Under the pieces are notes generated by a model. It worked only from the letters and a program-made list of their open reading frames with translations, had not been told where the DNA came from and searched no databases. Of a stretch of 12,580 nt of DNA, positions 7,210-12,580 are shown in pieces. The stretch spans positions 1 to 12,580 of the forward strand of contig JBBKWQ010000259.1 in the NCBI GenBank assembly GCA_037969115.1, written 5' to 3'. Made by a program: the position numbers and the translations under genes. Origin of the DNA: JBBKWQ01 sp037969115 (lineage in GTDB: Bacteria; Actinomycetota; Acidimicrobiia; Acidimicrobiales; Ilumatobacteraceae). Every line of letters starts with the position of its first letter. The stretch's first letter is position 1.

Positions 7210-7238
7210 AGTATCGAACTGAGGTTCGATCAGCTCAG
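7210..7238 (-). promoter_or_regulatory. Putative promoter of the HNH gene
   Basis: On the minus strand a -10-like GATACT (7210-7215) and a -35-like CTGAGC (7233-7238) are separated by 17 bases. The implied transcription start is about 25-30 nt before the ATG at 7180. The LexA-type box fills the spacer, the arrangement expected for repression. The -35 match is only three of six, so the promoter is inferred mainly from spacing and the box. Confidence 0.45.
7213..7230. promoter_or_regulatory. LexA (SOS) box upstream of the HNH gene
   Basis: The site reads ATCGAAC, TGAG, GTTCGAT on the plus strand: a perfect 7-bp inverted repeat with a 4-bp centre. It matches the actinobacterial and Bacillus-type SOS consensus CGAAC-N4-GTTCG at every defined position. 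It begins 33 nt upstream of the HNH start codon and overlaps the probable promoter. LexA itself is not encoded in the window. Confidence 0.75.
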
Positions 7239-7242
7239 ATTT

Positions 7243-7269
7243 CGGCGACGACGAACCCCTGAGTCGCCG
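7243..7269. terminator. Possible hairpin terminator after the VOC genes
   Basis: CGGCGAC (7243-7249) and GTCGCCG (7263-7269) pair perfectly over seven bases with a 13-nt loop, about 25 bp past the stop of the VOC gene at 7293. The place suits a minus-strand terminator between that unit and the HNH gene. The loop is long and no T-tract follows, so support is weak. Confidence 0.25.
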
Positions 7270-7292
7270 CCCGCTCCGTCGGCTGGGCCCCG

Positions 7293-7751
7293 TCAGGCGT
7301 CGCCGTGGTAGCGCGCCGAGGGGGTGCCGGGTGGTTTGATCTTGCCGGCGACGGCGTCGGGATTGGCGACACACACCTCGAGCTCGAGGCCCTCCGGGTC
7401 GCGGAAGAACACACTGAGCACGTGGCCGAAGTCGGTGACGAAGCCGTCGGTACATCCGCGCCGCATCAGCTCGTCGCGCAAACCGTCGAACTGGTCGATC
7501 GACGTCGCCCGGAACGCGAAATGGTCGAGGCGGCCGCGTCCGAAGATCGGTGTCTGCTTCGCGGCCTCGTCGTTGCCGTCGATCTGGAACACGTTGATCT
7601 CCGAGGTCGGCCCGATCCGCAAGACGACCATCTCGAGCCCGTCGTCGCCGATGCGGCCATCGACCTCGGCGCCGAAGACATCGGAGTAGAACTCGACGAA
7701 CCGCTCGAGGTCGGCGGTCAGCACCGCCACGTGATCGAACCCGGCGAGCAT
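7293..7751 (-). CDS. VOC-family (glyoxalase/dioxygenase fold) metalloprotein
   Basis: This 152-residue single-domain VOC protein is made of two beta-alpha-beta-beta-beta modules that cup a metal ion. The first module begins GFDHVAVLTADLERFVEFY and the second GRLDHFAFRATSIDQF. The usual metal ligands appear present as His7, His77 and Glu125 (in DPEGLELEV), so it may be an active glyoxalase, dioxygenase or isomerase; the substrate cannot be read from the sequence. A tail of about 20 residues (PDAVAGKIKPPGTPSARYHG) is extra. The start is ATG at 7751, one base after the TGA of the broken upstream VOC gene (TGAGATG). The two were evidently translated in tandem as a pair. The longer frame to 7802 is a shadow of the upstream gene's end. 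Confidence 0.85.
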   Translation of the reverse strand: MLAGFDHVAVLTADLERFVEFYSDVFGAEVDGRIGDDGLEMVVLRIGPTSEINVFQIDGNDEAAKQTPIFGRGRLDHFAFRATSIDQFDGLRDELMRRGCTDGFVTDFGHVLSVFFRDPEGLELEVCVANPDAVAGKIKPPGTPSARYHGDA

Positions 7752-7752
7752 C

Positions 7753-8162
7753 TCAGGTGTTCTCCCAGAAGATCGACAGCTGCACTCCGTCGGGATCTGC
7801 AAAGTTCAAGATGGCGCCCGAGGGGATGGAGATCGCGCCGGAATGCTTCACATCTGCGTCGTCGAGCCGAGTCACCCATGCACCCATGCATCCATGTCGG
7901 TGCGTGAGCTCACCGCGAAGGCGGCGTGATCGAGACCGGTCCGATCGGGACGGAACGCCGAACCGTCATTGCCGCTGTGTTGAACCAGACCGAGCATCGC
8001 CGAGGTTCCTCGCAGCCGGTACACCTTCGCTTGGCGTGCGTCGCCGGGTTCGTCGATGACCATTTCGAGGTCGAAGAGCCGCTCGTACCACGCCGTGCTG
8101 GCGGCCAGATCGCGCACTGTGAGTGCCAGGTGGTGAAAGCCGGTGACCGGCGCGTCGAGCAT
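7753..8162 (-). pseudogene. VOC-family gene frameshifted by an 8-bp tandem duplication
   Basis: The N-terminal part (MLDAPVTGFHHLALTVRD, then GLDHAAFAVSSRTDMDAWV) reads from 8162 in one frame but meets TGA at 7872. The missing C-terminus continues in another frame from AWVTRLDDADVKHSG through NFADPDGVQLSIFWENT to a TGA at 7753. The break lies exactly at two tandem copies of ACCCATGC (plus strand, 7874-7881 and 7882-7889). Removing one copy restores a 133-residue VOC protein. Metal ligands His11 and His79 are present, but the usual glutamate after DPDG is Ser in VQLSIF, so metal binding is doubtful even when repaired. The ATG at 8162 gives the usual VOC start; an in-frame GTG at 8246, three bases after the dehydrogenase stop, is an alternative. 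Recent mutation, slippage variant or sequencing error are all possible. Confidence 0.85.
7874..7889. repeat. 8-bp tandem duplication, two units
   Basis: ACCCATGC occurs twice in direct succession within the VOC gene and is followed by a near copy, ATCCATG. As the unit length is not a multiple of three, gain or loss of one unit switches the reading frame. Confidence 0.9.
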
Positions 8163-8249
8163 CGCCGAAACGTATCGCGACTTCGACAGCTGCTCGCGCC
8201 AGCACGTCCCGTCGAAATTTGCCAAGGAGCCGGCAGGCGCCGACACGGG

Positions 8250-9281
8250 TCAGGGTTCGAGGACGAGTTTGCCGACGAAGTCCTTGGCGACGAAGCGGGC
8301 TTGTGCGGCGCCGATCTCGGTGAGTGGGTAGGTGGCTGCCACGAGCGGCTCGACACTGCCGGCCACGGCGATCGCGGCGAGTTCGGCGAAGTCGGTCGGT
8401 GTGTGCATCGTCGACCCGATCAACGTGCGCTGGTGGAGGTAGAGCCGTCGGATGTCGAGCTGCACCACCGGCCCTGCGATCGCGCCGGCCGTGACGATGC
8501 GGCCGCCGTCTCGCAGCCGGTCGATGATCGGACCGAACTCGTCGCCGCCGACCACGTCGACCACGGCATCGACGTGACGCAACTGCGACACATCGTCGAC
8601 TCCGCGGACCGACACCTCGGCAACGCCCAGCTCGGCGACCAGACTCCGTTTCGAGGCGCTCGTTCGGGCGACCACCTCACAGCCACGAGCGAGCAACAGT
8701 TGGACAGCGGCCATCCCGACGCCTCCCGATGCTCCGGTGACCAACACCCGCTCGCCGGTCTCGCAGATGGCCCGGTTCAACATTCCGAGCGCCGTGCCGT
8801 AGGCGGTCGGGAGGCAGGACAACTGGACGTCGGACAGCGGTGACGCCGTGACGTCGTGGAGTCGGTCCTCGGCACAGACGTGGTACTGGGCGAACCCGCC
8901 GTCGACCTCGCTGCCCACGATGTGGGTCGGGTAGTCGCCGTCGTATTCGGCGGCCGGGTCGACGATGACTCGCTTGCCGACCCACGTCTCGTCGACATCG
9001 GCTCCGACGGCGGCGACCTCACCGGCGATGTCGATGCCCTGGATTCGGGGGAAGTCGAGCGGCACACCTTTCCATCCGACGATTGCGTCAGGGTCGGAGG
9101 TTGTTCCGTATGCGCCTTCACGCGACCAGATGTCGGTGTTGTTGACGGCCGCCGCGGTGACTCGCACCAATGCCTGGCCCGGCCCGACCTGGGGGCGCGG
9201 CCAGTCGTAGCGCACCTCGATCTGTTCGGGCCCGCCATGGCCCAAGGTCACGGCCGCTGTCATGGTGGCGTTCTCGGTCAC
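8250..9281 (-). CDS. Medium-chain dehydrogenase/reductase (alcohol dehydrogenase/quinone oxidoreductase family)
   Basis: This 343-residue NAD(P)-dependent MDR enzyme has an N-terminal GroES-like domain (about 10-140) with GPGQALVRVTAAAVNNTD and GIDIAGEVAAVGADVD. A Rossmann domain (about 150-300) carries ERVLVTGASGGVGMAAVQLL and VDVVGGDEF. The ending AQARFVAKDFVGKLVLEP is typical. The four-cysteine structural zinc loop of classical alcohol dehydrogenases is absent, which places it nearer the quinone-oxidoreductase/enoyl-reductase side of the superfamily; the substrate is unknown. The start is either GTG at 9281 or ATG at 9263 six codons on; neither has a clear Shine-Dalgarno site. Two VOC genes follow on the same strand with little or no gap, so the enzyme and VOC proteins may act on the same small molecule. 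Confidence 0.88.
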   Translation of the reverse strand: MTENATMTAAVTLGHGGPEQIEVRYDWPRPQVGPGQALVRVTAAAVNNTDIWSREGAYGTTSDPDAIVGWKGVPLDFPRIQGIDIAGEVAAVGADVDETWVGKRVIVDPAAEYDGDYPTHIVGSEVDGGFAQYHVCAEDRLHDVTASPLSDVQLSCLPTAYGTALGMLNRAICETGERVLVTGASGGVGMAAVQLLLARGCEVVARTSASKRSLVAELGVAEVSVRGVDDVSQLRHVDAVVDVVGGDEFGPIIDRLRDGGRIVTAGAIAGPVVQLDIRRLYLHQRTLIGSTMHTPTDFAELAAIAVAGSVEPLVAATYPLTEIGAAQARFVAKDFVGKLVLEP

Positions 9282-9380
9282 AGCAACACGATGTCAGATG
9301 TGATCACCATCAAGGACCCGTCGCGCCCTCGTCGACGCGCACAGAAGCGGTCTTGCCGAGTCCCGGCCGACTGTGATGAC

Positions 9381-9403
9381 CGATCGGAGGGACTATCCGA
9401 TCG
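9381..9403 (-). terminator. Hairpin with the stop codon in its loop
   Basis: CGATCGGA (9381-9388) and TCCGATCG (9396-9403) pair perfectly over eight bases around a 7-nt loop. The loop contains the TAG (9393-9395) of the Trp-rich membrane protein gene. Placed exactly at the gene end, it is a plausible minus-strand terminator without a U-tract, ahead of the dehydrogenase gene. It might instead be a mRNA-stabilising hairpin. Confidence 0.4.
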
Positions 9404-9680
9404 TCGAGGCGATGGAGATCATCTGCCACCCGATCACGGCCGCGCCGAGCAGCCGTCGCCATGGGTTCACGCCGCGCACGAGTTCGTCGGTGCCCCAAAC
9501 GAGCCAGAGCCCACGCATCGCCCAACCCACGACATCGTGCGGGGTCGAGCCGTCGTCGAGGGCGAGCCGGGCGAGCCAGCACGCACCGATGCACCAGATC
9601 GGCCAGTTCGGAAACTGGGCGATCGTGATCGCTCCCGTCTCCCGATTCTCGAACCACCAACGCCATGAGCCCGTCGCCAC
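9393..9680 (-). CDS. Small Trp-rich membrane protein, conserved-hypothetical type
   Basis: This 95-residue protein of unknown function has eleven tryptophans. It starts WRWWFENRETGAITIAQFPN, a short soluble part. Hydrophobic segments follow at about 25-41 (WPIWCIGACWLARLA) and 75-92 (RLLGAAVIGWQMISI), with a possible third at 51-64. Charged pieces such as TDELVRGVNPWRRLLG lie between. I recall similar short proteins ending in a VNPWRRLLG block in actinomycetes, with no assigned role. The start is uncertain. GTG at 9680 gives a compact protein and agrees with where hydrophobic and charged patterning begins; the frame is open to an ATG at 9797, but that extra part looks non-coding. It is divergent from the SRPBCC gene. 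Confidence 0.6.
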   Translation of the reverse strand: MATGSWRWWFENRETGAITIAQFPNWPIWCIGACWLARLALDDGSTPHDVVGWAMRGLWLVWGTDELVRGVNPWRRLLGAAVIGWQMISIASTIG

Positions 9681-9900
9681 GATCCGGAGTCTGACATGAC
9701 GCTGATCGACGCCCGACTTGGGCGCGACACCCCCGCACGATCTGAGACCACCCGTGTGGCACGGTGGCGTGCTTCCGAGAGACACGACGTCGTCCACGTG
9801 TGGTGATCAGGATCAAGCGGTGCCCCTGTGTCGCCCCGACGAGCGGTGGTACTGTTCGTTCGCCCCCCTCAACCAAATACCACGAGAAGGGAGCAGCGAG
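9681..9900. promoter_or_regulatory. Divergent intergenic region
   Basis: These 220 bases separate the minus-strand membrane-protein gene from the plus-strand SRPBCC gene and should hold both promoters. I can point only to a weak plus-strand -10-like TACTGT at 9850-9855, an E-box-like CACGTG at 9796-9801 and a doubled GATCA at 9804-9815. None has a convincing partner element. Confidence 0.3.
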
Positions 9901-10356
9901 ATGGCTGAGGTGATTGGATCGGTGGTGATCGAGACCGGAGTCGAGCCGATCTGGGAGCTCATGAGTGATCCCAGTCGATACCCGGACTTCGTCGAAGCCA
10001 CGGAGCGGATGGTCGATGTCGGCAGCGGTGAGTTCGGTGTGGGATACGTGTACAAGGAGTACGGCGGCCTCAAGCCGTTCCTCGGTGAGAGCGAGTGGCG
10101 GGTGACCGAGTTCGATCCGATGCGGCACCAGACCCACGTCGGCGACGATGGCAAGATGCGGCTCCATCTCGACGTCGACCTCGAGCCGCTCGCCGACGAC
10201 CGCACGAGGTTGTCGTTGAAGGTGAAGCTCGCGCCGCGGTGGTTCCTCGTCCCGGTCAACGTCGTGGTGTGGCCACTCATGATGCGCAAGCGAGCCCAGA
10301 CTGACATGGATACCACCGCAGCCAACGCGAAGCGGCTCGTGGAATCGGCGGGCTGA
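9901..10356 (+). CDS. SRPBCC (START/polyketide cyclase-like) family protein
   Basis: This 151-residue soluble protein has the SRPBCC helix-grip fold pattern. It opens MAEVIGSVVIETGVEPIWELMSDPSRYPDF, where a strand leads into the helix and the DP-x-x-YPDF signature. Central strands include ESEWRVTEFDP and HLDVDLEPLADDRTRLSLKVKL. A long C-terminal helix (about 120-148) would cover the hydrophobic pocket. Members bind or process hydrophobic ligands such as lipids and polyketides, and many are uncharacterised; the ligand here is unknown. The start is well supported: AAGGGAG lies about 7 nt upstream of the ATG, and the longer frame from 9718 has no homologous look. It appears to be a single-gene unit. 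Confidence 0.85.
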   Translation: MAEVIGSVVIETGVEPIWELMSDPSRYPDFVEATERMVDVGSGEFGVGYVYKEYGGLKPFLGESEWRVTEFDPMRHQTHVGDDGKMRLHLDVDLEPLADDRTRLSLKVKLAPRWFLVPVNVVVWPLMMRKRAQTDMDTTAANAKRLVESAG

Positions 10357-10378
10357 ACGGGCAGGCGATGACCCTCGG

Positions 10379-10498
10379 TCACGCACGAGGCGACGACTGC
10401 ACCAGATTCATCGCAGAGCCCATGTTCAACCCGGCGATCCAGGCCGCGTCGACATCAGCCGCCGCTTGGTAGCCCGTCGACAACGAGTCGAGCGCCAT
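10379..10498 (-). CDS. Possible 39-residue small protein
   Basis: A short minus-strand frame encodes MALDSLSTGYQ, then AAWIAGLNMGSAMNLVQSS. It is G or C at about 77 percent of third positions and has an ordinary amino-acid mix. Neighbouring non-coding frames are Arg/Pro-rich by comparison. Only a weak GGGA lies upstream. It converges on the SRPBCC gene end and starts inside the gap before the DUF2157 gene. I do not recognise a family. It could be a genuine small protein, a remnant of a larger gene, or chance. Confidence 0.25.
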   Translation of the reverse strand: MALDSLSTGYQAAADVDAAWIAGLNMGSAMNLVQSSPRA

Positions 10499-10544
10499 GA
10501 CGGTGGTCCCGCGTGGGTCCGCCGCCGACGGGTACCGTCGTGCG

Positions 10545-11765
10545 ATGGATGCTCGCGATGCGCTCACCATGTGGGTGCGCGACGGGCTGCTCCCAGCTGA
10601 GCTGGCCGAACAGCTCAGCGTCACGCTCGGCGAGCCCGAACCCGTCGAGTCGCGTCCCGACGGCAACAAGCTGACCCGTCTGCTCGTCTTCGTCGGTGCG
10701 CTCCTCATCGGTGGCGGGCTGCTGCTGTTCATCGGAAGCCAGTGGGGCGAGAGTTCACCGTCTCGCCGGCTGCTCCTGCTGTTCGGGGTGTACCTCGTGG
10801 TCGTGGCATCAGCGGCATTGGCCCAGCGACAACGGCTCCACACCACTGCGAGAGCGATGTGGTTCCTGTCGTCGATCGCAGTCGGCGTCAACATCTTCCT
10901 CATCGGCCAGATCTACAACCTGACGCTGAACTACTGGCAGGGAACCCTGTTGTGGATGGTGGCGTGCCTGGCCATGGGCTGGGCTGCGCCGTCGAGCGCC
11001 CAAGGGTGGCTTGCGGTTCCGCTCGGGCTGCTCACGCTTGCGTGGCTGTCGGTGCCGTCGACGATGTTCTTCGAGCAGGCGGCCTTCCTCGTCGACGCCG
11101 GTGGAATCCGGCCGCTGCTCCCGCTGCTCGGCGTCGCCATGATCGCCGGCGCCGTGTTGACCACAGGCACCGAGTTCTCGTGGCTGAGGCAACCGCTGCG
11201 GGCGTTCGGGGCGCTCCTCGTGGCCGTGCCGTTGACCATCTCGACGTTCCATCCGCTGGTCTTCGCAGCCGTGTTCGAGATCGACTTCCGGCTCCTTCAC
11301 GTGATCGTCGGTGCCGCCTCGCTCGCAGCGATCGCGGCAGTGTGGATCCGCCAGAGCCACCCGCTGATGATCATCGGCGTCCCGGCAGTGCTCGGCATGC
11401 TGCTGGTGTTGCTCCCACAGGTCGGCGTCGACGACGAGACAGGCAGCGATCTGGACTACTTCGACTCGATCCCGTGGCTGGCGGAGCCGTTCGCCGGTTC
11501 GGCGCTGCTCTTCGGCATCTACACCGTCGTCATCTTCGCTCTCGCCCTCGGAACGGTTGCCGCCGGTCTGCAGTTCGGTGTTCCTGCGCTCGTGAACGTC
11601 GGCGTCGGCGTACTGGGCGTGCTGCTCATCGCCGTGTACATCGGCCGGCTGGCGGGGACTTTACCCACCTCGCTCGCGGTGTTGCTCGGAGGACTGCTGC
11701 TCGTCGGCGGAGGGGTCATCCTCGAACGCAAGCGCCGTGACCTGGTCGTGGAGGCCCGCCAATGA
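10545..11765 (+). CDS. DUF2157-family polytopic membrane protein
   Basis: This 406-residue integral membrane protein begins with a cytoplasmic helical segment of about 40 residues (ALTMWVRDGLLPAELAEQL). At least ten hydrophobic segments follow from about 45 to 392. The conserved block GQIYNLTLNYWQGTLLWMVA (121-140) is characteristic of DUF2157, and the basic ERKRRDLVVEARQ tail is likely cytoplasmic. Function is unknown; members almost always precede a GDYXXLXY-family gene, as here, with an ATGA overlap at 11762-11765. I chose the ATG at 10545 because family proteins begin right before the WV-x-x-GLL helix. There is no Shine-Dalgarno site, but TACCGT at 10533-10538 is spaced to make the transcript leaderless. 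An upstream in-frame ATG at 10497 would add 16 residues. Confidence 0.87.
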   Translation: MDARDALTMWVRDGLLPAELAEQLSVTLGEPEPVESRPDGNKLTRLLVFVGALLIGGGLLLFIGSQWGESSPSRRLLLLFGVYLVVVASAALAQRQRLHTTARAMWFLSSIAVGVNIFLIGQIYNLTLNYWQGTLLWMVACLAMGWAAPSSAQGWLAVPLGLLTLAWLSVPSTMFFEQAAFLVDAGGIRPLLPLLGVAMIAGAVLTTGTEFSWLRQPLRAFGALLVAVPLTISTFHPLVFAAVFEIDFRLLHVIVGAASLAAIAAVWIRQSHPLMIIGVPAVLGMLLVLLPQVGVDDETGSDLDYFDSIPWLAEPFAGSALLFGIYTVVIFALALGTVAAGLQFGVPALVNVGVGVLGVLLIAVYIGRLAGTLPTSLAVLLGGLLLVGGGVILERKRRDLVVEARQ

Positions 11766-12226
11766 CCCGGCGTCACGTCATCGCCGTGGCCGTCGCCGTC
11801 AGCGCGATGCTGGCGGCGTTGCTGCCCCCGCTGTGGGTTGGCGCCACCGGCGAGACGGTCTATCTCGAGATCGAGCCCGTCGACCCGCTGTCGCTCTTCC
11901 GCGGCAACTACGTCGATCTCCGCTACGACGCGTCCGTCGACATCCCCGACGAGATCGACTGGGACGACGCGGTCTACGTGGTGTTCACCGACGACCGGCC
12001 CGCCAGCGCCGTGCGCGCCAGCGTCGGTCGGCCCGACCTCGGCCCCGGCGAGTTCTGTCTGCGCGGCAGAGCTCGATCGAGCAGTGTCGATTTTCCCCAA
12101 CTCGAACAGTTCTTCGTGACACCCGAGAAGGGTCGCGAAATCGAGAACAACTTGCGCCGGTACCTGGCGGTCATCAAAGTGACCGGCAGCTGCCGCGCCG
12201 TTCTCGTCGACATCGAACGCGAGTAG
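11762..12226 (+). CDS. GDYXXLXY-domain protein (DUF2157 partner)
   Basis: This 154-residue protein has one N-terminal membrane anchor (about 5-28, possibly an uncleaved signal) and an extracytoplasmic domain. The defining motif lies in DPLSLFRGNYVDLRYD: GNYVDLRY at 48-55, so Asn replaces the usual Asp in GDY. The rest follows family expectation: a YVVFTDD strand, GEFCLRGRA, then LEQFFVTPEKGREIEN and a final AVIKVTGSCRAVLVDI strand pair. Cys99 and Cys144 might form a disulfide. The ATG overlaps the DUF2157 stop by ATGA, giving coupled translation and probably a complex in the membrane. The biochemical function of the pair is not established. Confidence 0.85.
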   Translation: MTRRHVIAVAVAVSAMLAALLPPLWVGATGETVYLEIEPVDPLSLFRGNYVDLRYDASVDIPDEIDWDDAVYVVFTDDRPASAVRASVGRPDLGPGEFCLRGRARSSSVDFPQLEQFFVTPEKGREIENNLRRYLAVIKVTGSCRAVLVDIERE

Positions 12227-12258
12227 CGCCATGCGCAGGGCGCTCGCGCGCCGTCGCC

Positions 12259-12273
12259 CTCCGAACCTCGGAG
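12259..12273 (+). terminator. Weak hairpin after the GDYXXLXY gene
   Basis: CTCCGA (12259-12264) and TCGGAG (12268-12273) pair over six bases around a 3-nt loop, 32 bp past the stop codon. It is suitably placed to end the DUF2157 unit, but it is short and lacks a T-tract. Confidence 0.25.
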
Positions 12274-12389
12274 TCGATCGTGCGTGTCGGGATCGCAGCG
12301 AGCACCAGCAGGGGACCGGACGGCTCGAGGTGCCGGACCGCTCGCGTTGCCATGCACAAGGTCGTCGGTCGGTGTGCCGATAGCAGGAT

Positions 12390-12580
12390 GTGATCGGACC
12401 AGTCGTCCCGGGATGGATATTCCTGCTCTTTGCCGTCTTCATCTTGCTGATCGGCATCGCCGTCCTCGCGCTCATCTGGGCGTTCATCACATCGGTCTAC
12501 AACCTCGTCCACCCCGGCCGGGACGGAGGCTGGCGTCGGCCACTTGCGATCGGTGCACTCTTCGCCGTGGCCATCGCGAT
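12390..12580 (+). CDS. Membrane protein, partial (runs off the right edge)
   Basis: From GTG at 12390 the frame is open to the window end (63 codons seen). It begins MIGPVVPGWIFLLFAVFILL, a first membrane helix at about 9-33. A short loop with SVYNLVHPGRDGGWRRP follows, and a second helix begins at about 51. Codons are strongly G/C in the third position, as in real genes here. The AGGA just upstream is too near the GTG to be a good ribosome site, so the true start could differ or the transcript may be leaderless. No family can be named from this fragment. It lies 163 bp beyond the GDYXXLXY gene on the same strand. Confidence 0.6.
   Translation, partial: MIGPVVPGWIFLLFAVFILLIGIAVLALIWAFITSVYNLVHPGRDGGWRRPLAIGALFAVAIA

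Noticed and set aside
9696..9806. 36-codon plus-strand frame with GGAG 6 nt upstream of its ATG
   Set aside because: The ribosome site is decent, but third-position bias is low, the peptide is Arg-rich, and it lies in the divergent promoter region.
10369..10381. TGACC/GGTCA hairpin after the SRPBCC gene as terminator
   Set aside because: Only five base pairs and no T-tract; expected by chance in GC-rich DNA.
9310..10386. Minus-strand open frame of 358 codons across the SRPBCC gene
   Set aside because: It spans the divergent promoter region and is antisense to the SRPBCC gene, which has a good ribosome site and fold motifs.
11519..12490. Minus-strand open frame of 323 codons opposite the DUF2157 and GDYXXLXY genes
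   Set aside because: It is antisense to two genes with clear family motifs and an ATGA overlap.

Overview
The window is GC-rich with strong G/C bias at third codon positions. It has an actinobacterial-type LexA box (CGAAC-N4-GTTCG), a DUF222/13E12-type HNH protein, a PadR/HAAS pair, an LpqH-like lipoprotein, weak Shine-Dalgarno sites and possible leaderless starts. Together these point to a chromosome segment of a high-GC actinomycete. An Acidimicrobiia/Ilumatobacter-like source is my guess and is not proven by the sequence. No rRNA, tRNA, CRISPR array, intact insertion sequence or phage gene was seen.

Layout, left to right. Bases 1-307 hold no confident gene. From 2191 down to 308 (minus) lies hypX, a two-domain protein that makes the CO ligand of [NiFe]-hydrogenase from a formyl donor. 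Its hydrogenase partners are not in view. Next (minus) come a PadR-family repressor and a HAAS-type membrane protein joined by an ATGA overlap. A 381-bp gene-free stretch (3416-3796) follows, carrying two unusually strong inverted repeats. After it, on the minus strand, a class I flavin disulfide oxidoreductase (5815-4433) is followed 54 bp downstream by an LpqH-like lipoprotein (4378-3797). Further right (minus) is an HNH/DUF222 protein whose promoter carries a perfect LexA/SOS box. Then comes a minus-strand run of a medium-chain dehydrogenase/reductase and two VOC (glyoxalase-fold) genes. The first VOC gene is broken by an 8-bp tandem duplication. A small Trp-rich membrane protein (minus) stands back to back with a SRPBCC lipid-binding-fold gene (plus). 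The right end (plus) has a DUF2157 membrane protein and a GDYXXLXY-family protein overlapping by ATGA, then a membrane-protein gene cut by the window edge.

How the genes work together. There are four likely transcription units with linked function: padR-HAAS, where the repressor probably controls its membrane partner; oxidoreductase-lipoprotein; MDR dehydrogenase-VOC-VOC; and DUF2157-GDYXXLXY, a known co-occurring pair. The rest look like single genes. I see no defence island or clearly new multi-gene system. The points most worth a second look are the SOS-controlled HNH gene, the duplication-frameshifted VOC gene, the palindrome-rich intergenic region, and hypX without hydrogenase genes nearby.
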